From the NCBI GenBank assembly GCA_000310025.1, contig FN648508.1, forward strand, positions 1-64,000: 64,000 bases of DNA, given 5' to 3'. This stretch comes from Ectocarpus siliculosus (Eukaryota > Sar > Phaeophyceae > Ectocarpales > Ectocarpaceae). How positions within the stretch are numbered: the stretch's first letter is position 1; every line of letters begins with the position of its first letter. Below, in pieces: positions 22,761 through 35,964 of this stretch. The position numbers and the translations under genes are program-made. The notes under the pieces are model-generated. The model was not told the origin of the DNA, made no database searches, and saw nothing but the letters and a program-made list of their open reading frames with translations.

Positions 22761-23382
22761 CAAGCAGGCGTACGCATGAGTATGCGGGGTAGATTGATCA
22801 AGTCAAACGTAACCCTACAAGGCTAAGGCTGCGAGTAGTTTTGCGAGACTATGTTCGCTGTTGTGCAGTGCCAGAAGCGACAAGGGCAAGAAGTTTGCAA
22901 GGCAGGTCGTTGTGTTGCATGGTGGTTAAATGTGAGCTGCGTCGCTCATCATATCGAGCTTTTGTCGATGTACTGCACTTTTTGTGTAGATGCGGGGCGC
23001 TACCGTACGTGTTCCTGTAGCACGGCTGGGTGAGCGTGGGCCGGCTTCTGATGAGCAAATATATATACGGAAGGGGTAACGAGAGCGAGGCATGTTTGCA
23101 ATCCATCTAACTTCATGGTAACTTTCGACGACTCGTGGTAATTTTTCGAATTTCTCCCCCCTCCGGAGGGGGGGGCGGGGGCTATGTGTCCGGAATTTGT
23201 TTTCGCGAAGACCCTACAAAAAACACCAACCCTATTCAGCTAGGTAGGGGGGTGGAAGCACCGAAGATTGCTGGTGTCATGGGGGGTATCGCACCATGCT
23301 TGGTTATTGGGGCGTTTCTAACCTTCCTTGTGGCCGAGATCGAGCTATGTTTCTTGGCCCTTTCTTCGTATTTCAAAGCTTA
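22761..23382. other. Spacer before the PIF/Harbinger-like element
   Basis: No gene seen in 22761-23220. From 23224 the sequence matches the ~160-bp spacer that follows each DIRS copy (5397 and 34662), ending in TTA, the insertion target of the next element. Confidence 0.55.
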
Positions 23383-24615
23383 GGCCACTTGTTAAGCTGT
23401 CTTTTTTTTGGGCTGTCTTTTTCTCAAAAAGGGACGAACCAAAAAATAATCTAGCAAAAAGATGACCCCCTTGTTACGGTGCTGGTCGATCCTTTTTGCT
23501 CATCCGCCAAAACAAATGACCCTGCAACAAGTGCAACCAACGGCCGTTCGTCACACAATAAGTACCTTGGCACCGAGTTGGTTTTTCGGTGATATCTCCG
23601 CACAGAGCGAAGCATCAGCAACTGTAAAGCTATCCCCCGCGAGCTGGGTGCTTGGTCCGCCTTGTGTGGCGGCTGATCGAGACCACAGGGCAGTGGGAGG
23701 CACGGCAACTGAGGTGGCGAGAGTCAACAGCACCTTGAAAAAGCCCACCGCGCCAACAACCAGCTTTTTTTGCTATTTTTTGCCCATGTCGCAACGTTGG
23801 TTCATGGATGCTCCCTCGCCACACACTGAAACAACAGCGAGCGATGACAAAGGTATCCGCCACGAGCTATGATGTGTATGGTCCGTCTTGCGTGGTGGTT
23901 GATACAGACCAGGAGGCTGACGGGCGGTCAGAGGTTGTGAGCGCGAGAGTGGTGGACAAGCGGGAAAAATGACCCGCCGCGTCTCCAAGCATATTTTTTG
24001 TTCTTTTTCTCGTGTTGCAACTTTGGTTCATCGATACTCCCTCGTCACACACCGAAGCAACAGCGATGACAAAGGTATCCGCCATGAGCTGTGCGTCTGA
24101 TTCGTCTTGTGTGGTGATTGATACAGACCAGGACGCTATAGGTCGCCCAGAAGTTGGGTTCGCAAAAGTTGACTGTGCACCAAAAAGACCCACCGCTGGT
24201 GGTGCGTCCAGGCTCTTTCGGCTCGTTTGCCGCTTGTTTGCCGCACACATCGGGTTGTCCACCTGGTCAGCCGAATGACAACATTGCGTCTATCGCCGAG
24301 GCTACTGACTCCGTACCAGTCACATGACACGACTCGTGCGAATACCGTTAGAGTTCGCGGGGATCATCCGTCGAGATATTCAAGTTTGTGGGCAAGTGTC
24401 GTGTCATGTGACAGAAAAAGGGCAACAAAAAAAGACAGTCCCATACTGTCGCAAAGTTGCCCGAAAAGAGACAGGACGGCGCTGTCTTTCTTCTGTCCCT
24501 TTTTCGAAGGTCCAAAAATGCAAAAAAAGACAACGTAACTAACAAGTGGTTCTTTGGCCAGTTGTCCCTTTTTGAGAAAAAGACAGCCCAAAAAAGGACA
24601 GCTTAACAAGTGGCC
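23383..24615. mobile_element. PIF/Harbinger-like non-autonomous DNA transposon, 1233 bp
   Basis: Terminal inverted repeats of 52-53 bp (23383-23435 and 24564-24615) start GGCCACTTGTTAAGCTGTC and differ by little. The element is flanked by TTA on both sides (23380-23382 and 24616-24618). The LHCF-1 and LHCF-4 units carry the empty site with a single TTA (near 5550 and 34815). A 3-bp TWA duplication is typical of PIF/Harbinger. No transposase was recognised. The interior holds three diverged tandem units of about 221-226 bp from about 23571, 23792 and 24018. Confidence 0.8.
23571..24200. repeat. Three ~225-bp tandem units inside the PIF/Harbinger-like element
   Basis: Equivalent positions such as TTGGTTTTT/TTGGTTCAT recur with a period of 221-226 bp, and units 2 and 3 are the most alike. 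No family was recognised in any frame. The units could be captured host sequence or an internal expansion. Confidence 0.55.
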
Positions 24616-25810
24616 TTAGCCTTTTTTCCTAACGCAACTTTTCTTTAAAACTCTTGCGGGCTCTATCTGTACACGTCACGGAGGGAGCATGCGAAGTTAT
24701 CCTCAAGTGAAAAAAGAAAAAAACTCATCACGGGAGTTCCACCACCAGGTGTCAAGACACTGTTCTATCACGGTGTACGATGTGCCTCAGGAAGCTTGCC
24801 CGGTGCATGTGTCCACAACGTCAACGGCGCGTACGTGTTGTTGTCTTACGCTTCGGACCAAGGTCGCCAATACGAAGCATCTAGACGTTGTCGGGCGCAA
24901 CAGCATGTCATGTGCGAAATATGGCACACTATTAACCCGCTCCATTCATGTGTTCGCCCTCCGGACATAACAAGGGAGGGGAGAGGCGGAAATCCCTTCG
25001 TGATGAGTAAGTTGTTTCACAAACAGTCGATTAACGGTCGATTCGTGAATGGCAGGGCACAGCCCATGGACCAAGCATCCAAGACAATCTGTTCTCAGTC
25101 AAATCCTCCTCACGTGCTGGTGCATCTGCAGGAGATGTGCTACACTTCAAGCACCATCATCGACAGACTACACCAATCAAAAACACATCGACAGCATTTG
25201 CAAGCACAGCAGCAGTGCAAGCTTGTTTCGGTGTTCGGTTCAAAGCTTTGTTTTCATTCACAGACGCCAGTTCAGTTCCAAAAAGGTGCAAAGCGAGAAC
25301 AACTACGATCGACGCAGCACGCCTCTCCAGTGTACGCATCATGGCCAAGCCTGACACGACGACTCGACAAAACCAACAGAGAAAAACGGGCAACAGCATC
25401 TACCGGCGCCATCTACAATGTCAAGCGTCGCAACGCCAGGCGCAGTCGGCACTAAACACCACCAACAACATGGGCCCCAATCTCCTAGCACCCTCGCCTC
25501 CGAACAGGAACCGCGAGCCTCACGCACGAGGGTGCACCGCACGAACCAACCACGGAATACACGGTCGGTATTTTCTACATCCGTCGACATGACACCGTTT
25601 CTGTGAGCCTAAATCAAAATAGAACGCCGCGGCGCCAAAACATCATCCGGTTCTCGGTCTAGGAAGGAAGAGGCTCCCCCTCCCCCCATCGCAGAATTCT
25701 AAACAAAAAAATCTAATAAAACATAGTCACAACACGGCACCGCTATTCACAAAAGCGCGCCCAGCAACAAAACCGGTGCAAAAGGTCTGAACGACGCACG
25801 GACTAGAAAT
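24616..25810. other. 3' flank of LHCF-3, array spacer
   Basis: The same spacer as downstream of LHCF-1 and LHCF-4, continuous with them across the transposon's empty site. No supported gene. Confidence 0.6.
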
Positions 25811-27822
25811 CTAGTTGAAGGTGTATCCCGCGCCGAGGAGGTCGTTGATCACGTACGGCTTGTTGTTCAGCTCCTCGTGCACCATCAGGGCCAGGATGCC
25901 CATCTGTGCCGCGCGCCCGTTGTTCAGCTCGATCGCGCGCTTCGACGCCTGGGTCTCCTCCGACATCGCGTCCCACGAGGACCCGAACGGGTTGCCGCCC
26001 AGGGTGAAGTCTCCGGGGAACGAGCCCTCCACGTTCTTCATCACAGCCAGCTCAAGGAAGCCGATGAACGCGAAGATCTGGGCGAGGCCCGCCGGGGGGA
26101 TCTTCGACAGAGCGGCCACGCCGTTCGGCATGTCCGCGAACGACAGGTTCGCCGAGTTCGAGAGCATGCCGGGGAGCCGGGTGTTCTGCTGGGTCAGGTG
26201 ACCGGCGATGGCGAGCATAGCAATGCGCCCGTGCTTCACCTCCACGTACCGGAGGCGCTCGAACCGCTCCTGGTCCGCGTCCTCGAGGAGGCCGAGCGGG
26301 TCCCAGAATCCGAGGGGGGGCTGCGCGCCGATCTCCGACTCGAACGACATCTTCATGGCCGAGGACGACTTGGCCGGGGTGGCGACGGCGGCGCCGTTGA
26401 ACGCGCTGTGGTGTTTAGTTGGTGGGGGTGGTCGAAAGTGGGGGAAAACAGGGAAAAGGGGAGGAGAGGGAAAAAGTGAAACGGGGACAGGGATTAGATT
26501 CTGGAAACTATTTCAAGCAGATTGAAAAGCTGAGAGCAGGCACTGGCGGATCATTTCAAACTCCCTCTCACTAAGTTCAAGAATATTTCCAAAGGACCTG
26601 ACGTTCAGCATGAAAGGGGCAAGTAATCGTGAGCGGAATGCGTAACAATTGTATGTAAGTACAACAGAGGCGTTCGATCGTGACAGGGCCCTGTGTGGCA
26701 ACTATTTCACGTCTTCCGTTGTGGGGAACGAAAAGCTTCGCCATGGGAAAGGTGTAACCATCCATTTGTTTTTTTTCTTAGAAGACACAACGAACCCATC
26801 CTTATCTGTAGAAAAGAGTGAGTCTACGATAGACGCAACGCATTCATAGCGTCAGCGGAAGCTACCTGTATTTCTGCGAAAGCCCCGAGCAGCATACAGC
26901 GATATCTCCGCTGTGGGTAACAGCCTCAGCGAGACAGTTTCGTAGCCGTCGTGTATCTCTCTGCCTCTGTACGCTATGCTGGGAGGTGTAGAAGGAAGCT
27001 GTTGGGATCATTGTGGTTGTTCGGGCATGCTAATTGGATTACCGTTGTGAGATCGTGGAACGCTTACCGGACTGGATGAAAAAATAGCTCGTCTGGTGGC
27101 CTCGTGCAACCTTCAAAATCTTTTTGCCTTCATGTGTAGCATATAGGAACTACTGTAGTCCCTACGCAGCTCCGAATGGGTTCGAATGTTCGTCGAGTGA
27201 AGGCAAGCACCGCAAGAGGAGATGCGGAAAACGCTGGTTTGTGGCTCCATAGATGCCGATTTGTATGCATAATAAAGAGCAGTGGGAAAAGGGTGTTGAG
27301 ATGTCCGCGAACACATGAAAAAGACAAGAACAAAAAAGCGAGGTGCTCCTGTTCGCGAAATCCGCGCGAAACCAGAGGTTCAACAACAGCTGACACGTGA
27401 GATACGTTGGGGGACTTGGAGTGTTCAGTGAAATCGACGGAGCCTCGTGAATCTTCAAACCCGAGCGTCGTCAGCAGTGTGTAACAGCCTTCCTTATCTC
27501 AGAGCAATGAAACTCGGGTCGTTGTGGCAAGACGGCCTCGTGTGTTGCAACGAGCGAGGTATCATACGAGTTAGCACGTACGCACATGCAGATGGGTTCT
27601 GACCCAAGATTATTTAGTTGATACAACTCGCTGTCCCCACACCATACGCACCGAGCCGCTGCTACCGAGCCGCTGCTAGAAAAAGCGCGTGGGAGAAAAG
27701 GAAGGGTAGAATACAAGTACGAGAGGTAGTGATCCAGCAAGCTGAAACAACAGCTTTCACCTGGGTGCCACGAAGGCTTGGGCTCCGGCCACGCAGGCAG
27801 CGGCTACAACGCAGGACTTCAT
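25811..27822 (-). CDS. LHCF: LHCF-3: fucoxanthin-chlorophyll a/c light-harvesting protein, two exons
   Basis: Exon 1 is 27761-27822 and exon 2 is 25811-26405. The 1355-bp intron has a GTGAAA donor, unlike the GTGAGA of the other copies, and a CACAG acceptor. The preprotein is identical to LHCF-1; one silent change falls in the Val28 codon. The intron is close to that of LHCF-2 but lacks a stretch near its 5' end, around 27730. The unit carries the PIF/Harbinger-like insertion downstream. Frame and splice sites are intact, so I expect a functional gene. Confidence 0.94.
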
Positions 27823-27939
27823 CTTGATGTGAGGAGGTGGTGGGAAGAGAAAGGTGTAGGATGTGGTGGGCAGAAAACGGAGTGAGCGAAGGTGGAGGGG
27901 GCGTGGGCTGTCAATTCGGAGAGAAGGTCGAACAGCCGC

Positions 27940-27989
27940 CATCCAGATGACATCAACCACAGCTCGGCCAATCACAGGCCGCGGGACTG
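27940..27989 (-). promoter_or_regulatory. Conserved upstream block of LHCF-3
   Basis: Holds the ATTGG box and bZIP-like site, 118-167 bp upstream of the ATG. One base differs from LHCF-2, outside both motifs. Confidence 0.6.
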
Positions 27990-29002
27990 TGGTTCACGAG
28001 CTCAGGGTTAGTTTCGCCGCATTATTCGTGCGCGAGGCCCGACCCACTGCTGTCTTGGCGGTTGTGAGATCTTCGCCGTGCGTTTCTTGCGGAAACAGGG
28101 TGTTGCTTCTGCGCCAAACGCTCTGACGTTCGAAGCAGTTGGATCTACAATCTCTCTTTATGTTTACCAGCTTGCGAGCTGTGTCCGCGTCATCCCGTGT
28201 CACGCGATCCGGGTTTTGGTTGTTTTGGGGCGATATTGAAGAAACTCGCGCGTCGGAGCTACTGGTGTAATGATAGTATACTTCGCCGTTGTTGACATCT
28301 TGTCAGCTTGTGTTTCTTGCGGAGCCAGGCTGGCAGTAGTGTTTTTGCTCCAAGCGCTCTGAGATTCGAAACAATTCGGCCTATCTCTTTCTTCCTTCAC
28401 CAGCGTCCGAGCGAGCGCGAGTCCCTGATGTGTCCACGTCATGAATATGTCACATCACCAACCGCGAAGCTCCGTGAGATATTCGGCGAGTCGCATGAAG
28501 GGTGCGCTGCATCCTGCTAAGGGTGTTCGGCATCTTGTGCTTACTCCCTTGGGTACGGACGACAGCTGCGTATGTATGACTTAATTTATTTCCTGGAGCT
28601 TTCACTTCCAGAGACAGTTGTAAGCACTGTGTAACTAACTGCCTCGAGGATGCTTCACCATTATAACACAACGTGGTGCGATCATCCCCCTTGCGCGGAG
28701 TGAGGGTTATCGACCCCGCACAACATGATCTACTCGACCACCATTATGGTTACCGCAAAAAAATAAAAACAGAGGTAAAAAACAAAAAACGGCAACCTGG
28801 TTGCCGAGTTCACGAAGTGAATTGGCTTGTTTTTCAACGTCGTTGCCAAGCGACGAAAACAAACCCAATCCCGACGGCAAACACCGAGGGGAGTGCTTGT
28901 TTTACAACGTCGTTGCCCAGCGACAAAATCCCAACCCCGATTGGCAAACCCCGGGGGGGGGGGGGGGTGGGGGGGGCGCCGAAAATAACCACTCTGCCCC
29001 TG
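27990..29002. other. Upstream spacer of LHCF-3 and dispersed repeat
   Basis: 27990-28440 is array spacer matching the LHCF-2 unit. 28445-28960 is a plus-oriented dispersed repeat that includes two copies of a CGTTGCC(A/C)AGCGAC segment and ends in G-runs. No gene. Confidence 0.55.
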
Positions 29003-29789
29003 TTTGGGTGCGGTAGCCCGTCAGAGGCCGAAAGAGAAAGGAGGTTGACTCAAGACCTTTGGTTGATTAGAGAGTGGCATGCACTGCGGAGGCACGAGGG
29101 GCCCCGCACGTATCATGTCCATCATACACAAACATCATCCACGTAACCCCCGGAGGCCCCGTAGATCAGTATCCTACTGAGCACCCCAAACAGCCTCCAA
29201 GGGTATGCGCGAAAAATGTAGCGTTCAGAAGGAAAACGTTGTTTGTGGAAGGCGTTGTTGAATTCGAAAGGAAGCAGGGGACGGGCGCTGAGCGTCCCCT
29301 GCGTGCAAAGTCTTCAGTCTTCTTGTGCACCCGCGTCTCGGGGAAGAGAACGCTAGTGCAGTCAAACAAATAGTTGAGGAAGCGAGAGGAAGGAGCGTGG
29401 GAGTTAGGGCCTTGATGGATCCATCAGTGCAAATGCGGTCCAGGCAAAGATAGCAGCAGACGCAGCCGCGGCCGAAGCCGCACCCGCGTACGACGGCGCC
29501 GTAGCCAACGCCGCCGCAGCCAACGCCGCCGCCGCAGACGCTGCCGCCGCTGTAAACGCTGCCGCAGCCGCTGTCGCAGCCGCCGACGCAGCCGCAGCTG
29601 CAGCCGCTCCCCCGGCAGCCGAGCACAACGGCGGCGACGCCCCCCCTGCAAACAACGGACCAGAGGAGGGTGCCGGCGCGAACCCACTCGGCGGTATCCA
29701 GGCCATGCTCACCCAGTTCATGAACGCTCACCAAGCTCAAATGGCGGCCTTACACCAACAGGTGGCGCAGCAGGGACAGATCCTGCAGT

Positions 29790-29791
<2 letters not shown>

Positions 29792-29830
<39 letters not shown>
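29792..29830 (+). repeat. (CAG)13 microsatellite in DIRS copy B
   Basis: Thirteen CAG triplets, matching the nine-triplet tract at 510-536. Confidence 0.9.
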
Positions 29831-29832
<2 letters not shown>

Positions 29833-29975
29833 ACAACAGCAGCAGCAGCCACAGCAGCAGCAACAACCCGCCGGCGGCATTCCCCCGCAACCTCCGCCGC
29901 TTCCCCACCCCCGCAGGTCCCGCCACCCCCGCAGGCCCCGCCGCAGCAGGTGGCGGCGCCGCAGCCGCTACGATC

Positions 29976-29976
<1 letters not shown>

Positions 29977-30006
<30 letters not shown>
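29977..30006 (+). repeat. (CAG)10 microsatellite in DIRS copy B
   Basis: Ten CAG triplets, matching the twenty-triplet tract at 683-742. Confidence 0.9.
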
Positions 30007-30008
<2 letters not shown>

Positions 30009-33000
30009 GCAACTCCGTCAGCCCAGTGTGGGCAACTTCAGCATGACGGTCAACGGTGGCAGGGTCGGTGGAGGAGGGAACCAGGGGCGCGGCGCCGGAG
30101 GGAGGGGTGGTGGGGGGAGGGGTGGTGGGGGGAGGGGAGGTTTCTGACAGGTTGGGCTCTGCCATACGGCAGGGCCGACAGTAGGTGCGGGAGGGGAGTC
30201 AGGACACGCTGGTACCTGGTTCGCCGACGTCGCCAGGTCCGTGGGGCCTCGGGACGCGCCCACGCCGGGGTCGGTTTCGCCGGCCCTGTTTCACGGTGAG
30301 CAACTCAAGTTGAGCAATATACGGTCGCGCAGCAAGGTATAGGTGGACTAACCACACGAACCCGTCTGGTAGCTCCACAAACCTCGACGTAGCCGAATCT
30401 CGCCCACCTGTACGATCGGATAGTAGGTTGTCCCCACACTCCAGGCCCGGCGCCCTCGAAATGTTGACACAACCACCGTTTTCCTACACGAATTGACGAG
30501 ATCCCGCCACGAACACGCGAAGCAGGCCGACGGGCATCACCGCTGACCAGAATGGTAGACATGTCATGTCACCTGTCTCCCACACAACCCGCAGACGTAG
30601 GTGTGTCGGACACAGGGAGACTTTCGTCTCTCCCACAACGCGTAGAAGTCGGCGTTTCGGACACAGGGCTCGCCTCGCCTCTCACACGCCCCCCGGGGTT
30701 TTCAGCGTCAGACGCGCTGCAGCCAACGTCTCCAACGCCGCTAGCAGCCTTGAACGCGTCAGCGGCGACGCATCACCCGTCTCGCACACAATCCCACGAG
30801 GCAGGTGTACCAGACGAGCACAATCGACGCTTCTCACTTCGGTCACCGCGCCTGACGCGTCAGACGCGACCTGTCCTCGAAGTCCCACCCTACCAGCAAA
30901 GGTCCAAGGGTCGGCACTACGACGACAACCGTCTCTCACGCACCACGCACACTTCACCCCCACGCACCAGCTCCAGCGCAATACACAACCTCCGTAGGAC
31001 TGCGCTCGACCAACAGCACGGAACAGCGAGTCTTGCGTCATCGTAGCCCTCCCCACGTCGGGTCATCATCGATTCCCAATGGCCAAGGGCGCAGTGAAAC
31101 ACAGCGAAAACACGTGGCGAGGTGGCACGAGGACAGAGCAACACTCGGAAAAACAAACCTCGAACAACCAGAGAGAGAACGAATTCTGTATCAACTAGCA
31201 GAGGTTTGCACGCAAATGATGCGAGACAATCGTGGTTCGGTAGGGAAGGTAGCACGGTCGCTCGGCGGAACCCTGGTTACACCACCGGTAGACCCGAACC
31301 ACGTCAGACAATATTTCGGGGACCTGAAAGGTTTTCACAGATCGAAGAGCTGATGACAATCGTTACTGGAGGGGTACCAGTGCTTGCCCCCCCGTCCAAA
31401 GCCGACCTTGCAGGCGCACTGAACTTCGGAAACCACCGGTCGGCTGACGAGCACCTACCAGTCATTTGGAAAAAACTCGCAGAGGACGTACGTAGAGAGA
31501 GATGCCTCGTTATTCAAAAATCGGCGGCGTATGAAATCCCAAACCTGCGCGTGTCGCCGTTGGGAGCGGTCGTTACCCACAAGGTTAGGATAATCAACGA
31601 CTTGCCTTTCGACGCTGAAAACAAAGGAGTAAAAGGAGGACTCAACGCTGACACAGACGTCGACCGTGTACCCCCTAGCCTCTGCGCCGAAGCCCTGCCA
31701 AAATTCCTGTCGGAGCTAGTTAGCCTGCGAGCCAAAAACCCAAAGCTCCGCATCCTCATGTCAACGACGGACGTCAACGACGCCTATCGCAACGTTCGAG
31801 TAGAACCTGAGCACGCACACAACTTCAGCTACGTAGTCGACGACCTCGTCGTCATCGATTTCCGCCTGACTTTCGGTTGGACCGGCTCCCTGGGACATTT
31901 CGGAGTTATGGCATCCGCGGCTGAACACTCGCACTGTAATACCAATCTCGACAACGTGCAGTTGCTGCCCGAAGGAGTAAACATGAATAATCACGTAAGA
32001 ATCATCGAACCGTGGGAGGAAGGCGACCCTACGCCCGTGCCGGATGACGCCACAGTTCACGCCACAAAAAGGAGGCGATCGGTCGAGCAATTTCACGTCA
32101 GTCGTTTACGTAGATGATCACGATCACGGCCTCCTGAGAACCCAGCAATCGGCCGACGACCTGTCAGCGCTGACTGTGTCCGCGTCTTTAGCATCAGACT
32201 ACGTTCGCTTGTTCGGCCCGGGAGAACCGGGGGAGACTCCTATACTCGCGCCGAAGAAGAGTTTGAACTGGGACACGCAGCTTGAATTCTTAGGGTTCGT
32301 CATCGACTCGCACGAGCTAAAAATCTCTTTGACGACGAAGAAAGCAGAGGCGATAAGAACAGCCTTAGAAATCGACTGGCCGCGCCACAAGCGTGAAGCG
32401 ACAGCGCAAGAAGTGTTTAGCATAGCCGGGAAGCTGTGGAACCTCACGTACGTGGTTCGGGCCGGAAAGTACTTCGTCTGGAGGTTGTTGAGACTCACAG
32501 GACTCCACAGGAAACACACGAGAAACTGTAGCCACGTTGTAGAACTAGGGAGAGAGTTCCACGACGACCTGGATTTTTTCAGGGGGGAAATCGAACACGA
32601 ATTGCTCACAGCTGGAGAGTCGCTGAACGCCCCGTGCTACGGTGTCGTAAAACGCCAGCCAAATCGACTTTATCTATCAGACGCTAGTTTCGACGCCATT
32701 GGCGGCTTCTGTCCAGAGAAAAGGGTGTTTTGGAGACACGACTTGCCGTTGGACTTCGCAACTGAATTGAAACAAAAGGCCGCGCGTCGGGAGACCTGCA
32801 GCGTCACGATCAATCTACTCGAACTCCTGGGCGTGGTAGTGACCGCCTGGGTAATGCACAGTCTCGTAGGGGATCGCCCACAAAATAACAACGACCCTGT
32901 CTTGATGCGCGGTGACAACATGGCGGCCGTCACATGGTCAAACCGGTGCGGCGGGGCCAGAGACAAACGCGCGTGTTTGATGATGAGAATGCTAGGACGA

Positions 33001-34661
33001 CTCGAGATTTCGGGAGAATGGAGTTACGAGGCAAGACACCTCCCGGGCGTAAAAAACACGCTCGCGGACGGGATCTCTCGATGGCCGAGGTCGGAACTAG
33101 CCGATAGGGTCCGACAATTCACCAACACAAACGATTGGCGTGAGATACCACTCGGTTCACGCGGAGAAAAAGTGTGTTCCTTCGTACTGCAGAAAAAGAA
33201 CCTACAACCCCGTCACGATCGAACGTTGTGGAATCTCATGATGACACCTCACTAAAAATCATCGACCAAACAACCCCCGTGACCTCCAACGTTTCCTCGA
33301 ACCCTCCGCTTACGGACGCTTCAGGAACAGGGCAGGAAGGAGGGGGGATGAGCACGGAAGTCGCGCGGTTGGTGGATACTTTAGTGAGCGCGTCGATCGG
33401 GGGCAGCACGCACAAGGTGTATGCCGCGAAGTGGAAGACGTGGTTGGAATTTATGAAACACAAGGGCAAAGAACCATGGTTGAATTTCGATGGACGAGCC
33501 CGAGATCATCGCGCTCCTCCTCGAATTTATGACGTGTCGTTTTGTTTTCGTTCAACAACCAGCAGTCCACAGTTCGGGGATACCTTGCGGCTATCAAGTT
33601 TTACCATAAGCTATGTACAGGGTGGGAGCCTCCCACGTCGCACTGTATGATTACGGCGGCAGGGAAAGGGATTGATCGCATTCGAGGGATGACGGGCAAG
33701 CAAGCGCAAGTGAGGTTGCCCCTCACGTGGTCGATGTTGTCGCAAGGCTTCCACACGGTTGCGAGTGCTCCGGATGGAGGAAAGAGGAAAAGTTTTCTGG
33801 TTAGGACTGACGCTGTCGTATTTTCTCCTGTGCCGAGCTTCGGAATTGTTCGCGTACGCGAACGGCCTCGTCCATCCAGATTTATTTCTGTTTGACGCGT
33901 GACTACTTGAGGTTCTTTCAAGGAGACATTCAAATGGAGGCTGAAGATAGAGCGCGCGTGGATTCAGTCAGGATTCATTTCGTGGCGTCAAAAGCAGATC
34001 AGAATCGAGAGGGATGCACGATTACACGCACCCGCAGCCCGAAGTCGGAGGAATCTGGTAGGGCGCCTTTCGGAGCCTTCGAAGCGATCGTGGAGCTCCT
34101 GAACGTACACCCGAGCCTTCCCGGACGTGCCCCTTTGATGACGAGGATGGGTGCATCTGGGTGGAAGGTGGTTACTCGCGTGGAAGCTGTAGTCGCGCTG
34201 AGGAGGATGGTTGCTTGTGCAGGGAAGGATCCGGCACAGTACGCATTGCACTCGGGTCGCATTGGTGGCGCCACGCAATTAGCCGCGCAAGGCGTGTCGG
34301 ACTTACAGATTCAGCGGGCTGGGCGCTGGAAGTCGCGAGCGTTCATGGTGTACGTAAGGGAAGCGGGAGAAGGAGCAGAAGCGGTTTCCGTGGGACTTAC
34401 AGGAGGAAGATGAGAGTAAAACAGTACACTCAGCCTGCACAGTGGCGTGGTTTTCAGATAGCTTGGAAGAGGCTATTCTCGTATCGGATTGGCTGAGTCG
34501 TGAATTCGAGTATCGTATAGGGACATCGTAGGGGCAGGACCCAGAAGAGTGGAGGTACGGTTCGTCTACATGTGATCTATATTGTCTCGGGTTTTCATCA
34601 TTTTTCACGTAGAAGATTAGAAAAAAAATGCCAGAATTCTTGAGCCTATAACAAACAACTG

Positions 34662-35964
34662 CACCAACCCTATTCAGCTAGGTAGGGGGGTGGGAGCACC
34701 GAAGATTGCTGGTGTCATGGGGGGTATCGCACCATGCTTGGTTATTGGGGCGTTTCTTACGTTGTGGCCGAGATCGAGCTATGTTTCTTGGCCCTTTCTT
34801 CGTATTTCAAAGCTTAGCCTTTTTTCCTAACGCAAGTTTTCTTTAAAACTCTTGCGGGCTCTATCTGTACACGTTACGGAGGGAGCCTGCGAAGTTATCC
34901 TCAAGTGAAGAAAGAAAATAAACTCATCACGGGAGTTCCACCACCGAGTGTCAAGACACTATTCTATCACGGTGTACGATGTGCCTCGACAGGTAGCTTA
35001 CCCGGTGCATGTGTCCACAACGTCAACGGCACGTACGTGTTGTCTTACGCTTCGGACCGAGGTCGCCAATACGAAGCATCTAGACGTTGTCGGGCGCAAC
35101 AGCATGTCATGTGCGAAATATGGCACAAGATTAACCCGCTCCATCCATGTGTTCGCCCTCCCGACATAAACCAGGAAGGGGAGAGGCAGAAATCCCTTCG
35201 TGATGAGTAAGCTGTTTCACAAACGGTCGATTCGTGAATGGCAGGGCACAGCCCATGGATCAAACATCCAAGGACACTCTGTTCTCAGTCAAATCCTCCT
35301 CACGTGCTGGTGCATCTGCAGGAGATGTGCTACACATCATCGACAGGCTACACCAATCAAAAACACATCGACAGCAATTGCAAGCACAGCAGCAGTGCAA
35401 GCTTGTTTGGGTGTTCGGTTCAAAGTGTTGCTTTCATTCACATACACCAGTTCAGTTCAAAGAGGTGTCGACGCAGCACGCCTCTCCAGTGTACGCATCA
35501 TGGTCAAGCCTGACACGACGACTCGACAAAACCAACAGAGCAAAACGGGCAACAGCATCTACCGGCGCCATCCACAATGTCAAGTGTCGCAACGCCAGGC
35601 GCAGTTGACACAAAACACCAACAACATGGGCCCCAATCTCCTAGCACCCTCGCCTCCGAACAGTAACCGCAAGCCTCACGCACGACGGTGCACCGCACGA
35701 ACCAACCACGGAATACACGGTCGGTATTTTCTACATCCGTCGACATGACACCGCTTCTATGAGCCTAAATGAAAATAGAACGCCGCGGCGCCAAAGCATC
35801 ATCCGGTTCTCGGTCTAGGAAAGAAGAGGCTCCCCCTCCCCCCATCGCAGAATTCTAAACAAAAAAACAATAAAACATAGTCACAACACGTCACCGCTAT
35901 TCACAAAAGCGCGCCCAGCAACAAAACCGGTGCAAAAGGTCTGAACGACGCACGGACTAGAAAT
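34662..35964. other. 3' flank of LHCF-4, array spacer
   Basis: Near-identical to 5397-6702. No supported gene. Confidence 0.6.

Larger units (their letters stand above)
29003..34661 (+). mobile_element. DIRS-like tyrosine-recombinase retrotransposon, copy B
   Basis: Fossil retroelement. 29283-34661 matches window bases 1-5396 almost base for base and shows the same parts: gag-like (about 29430-30165), RT (about 31365-32365), RNase H-like (about 32655-33095) and tyrosine recombinase (about 33345-34413). The left part absent from copy A (about 29003-29200) is an inverted, diverged copy of the terminal repeat of the gag-bearing element at 46973. The copy looks broken to about the same degree as copy A. 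Its near identity to copy A, together with shared flanking LHCF sequence, shows that it was copied by segmental duplication rather than by independent transposition. Confidence 0.83.
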
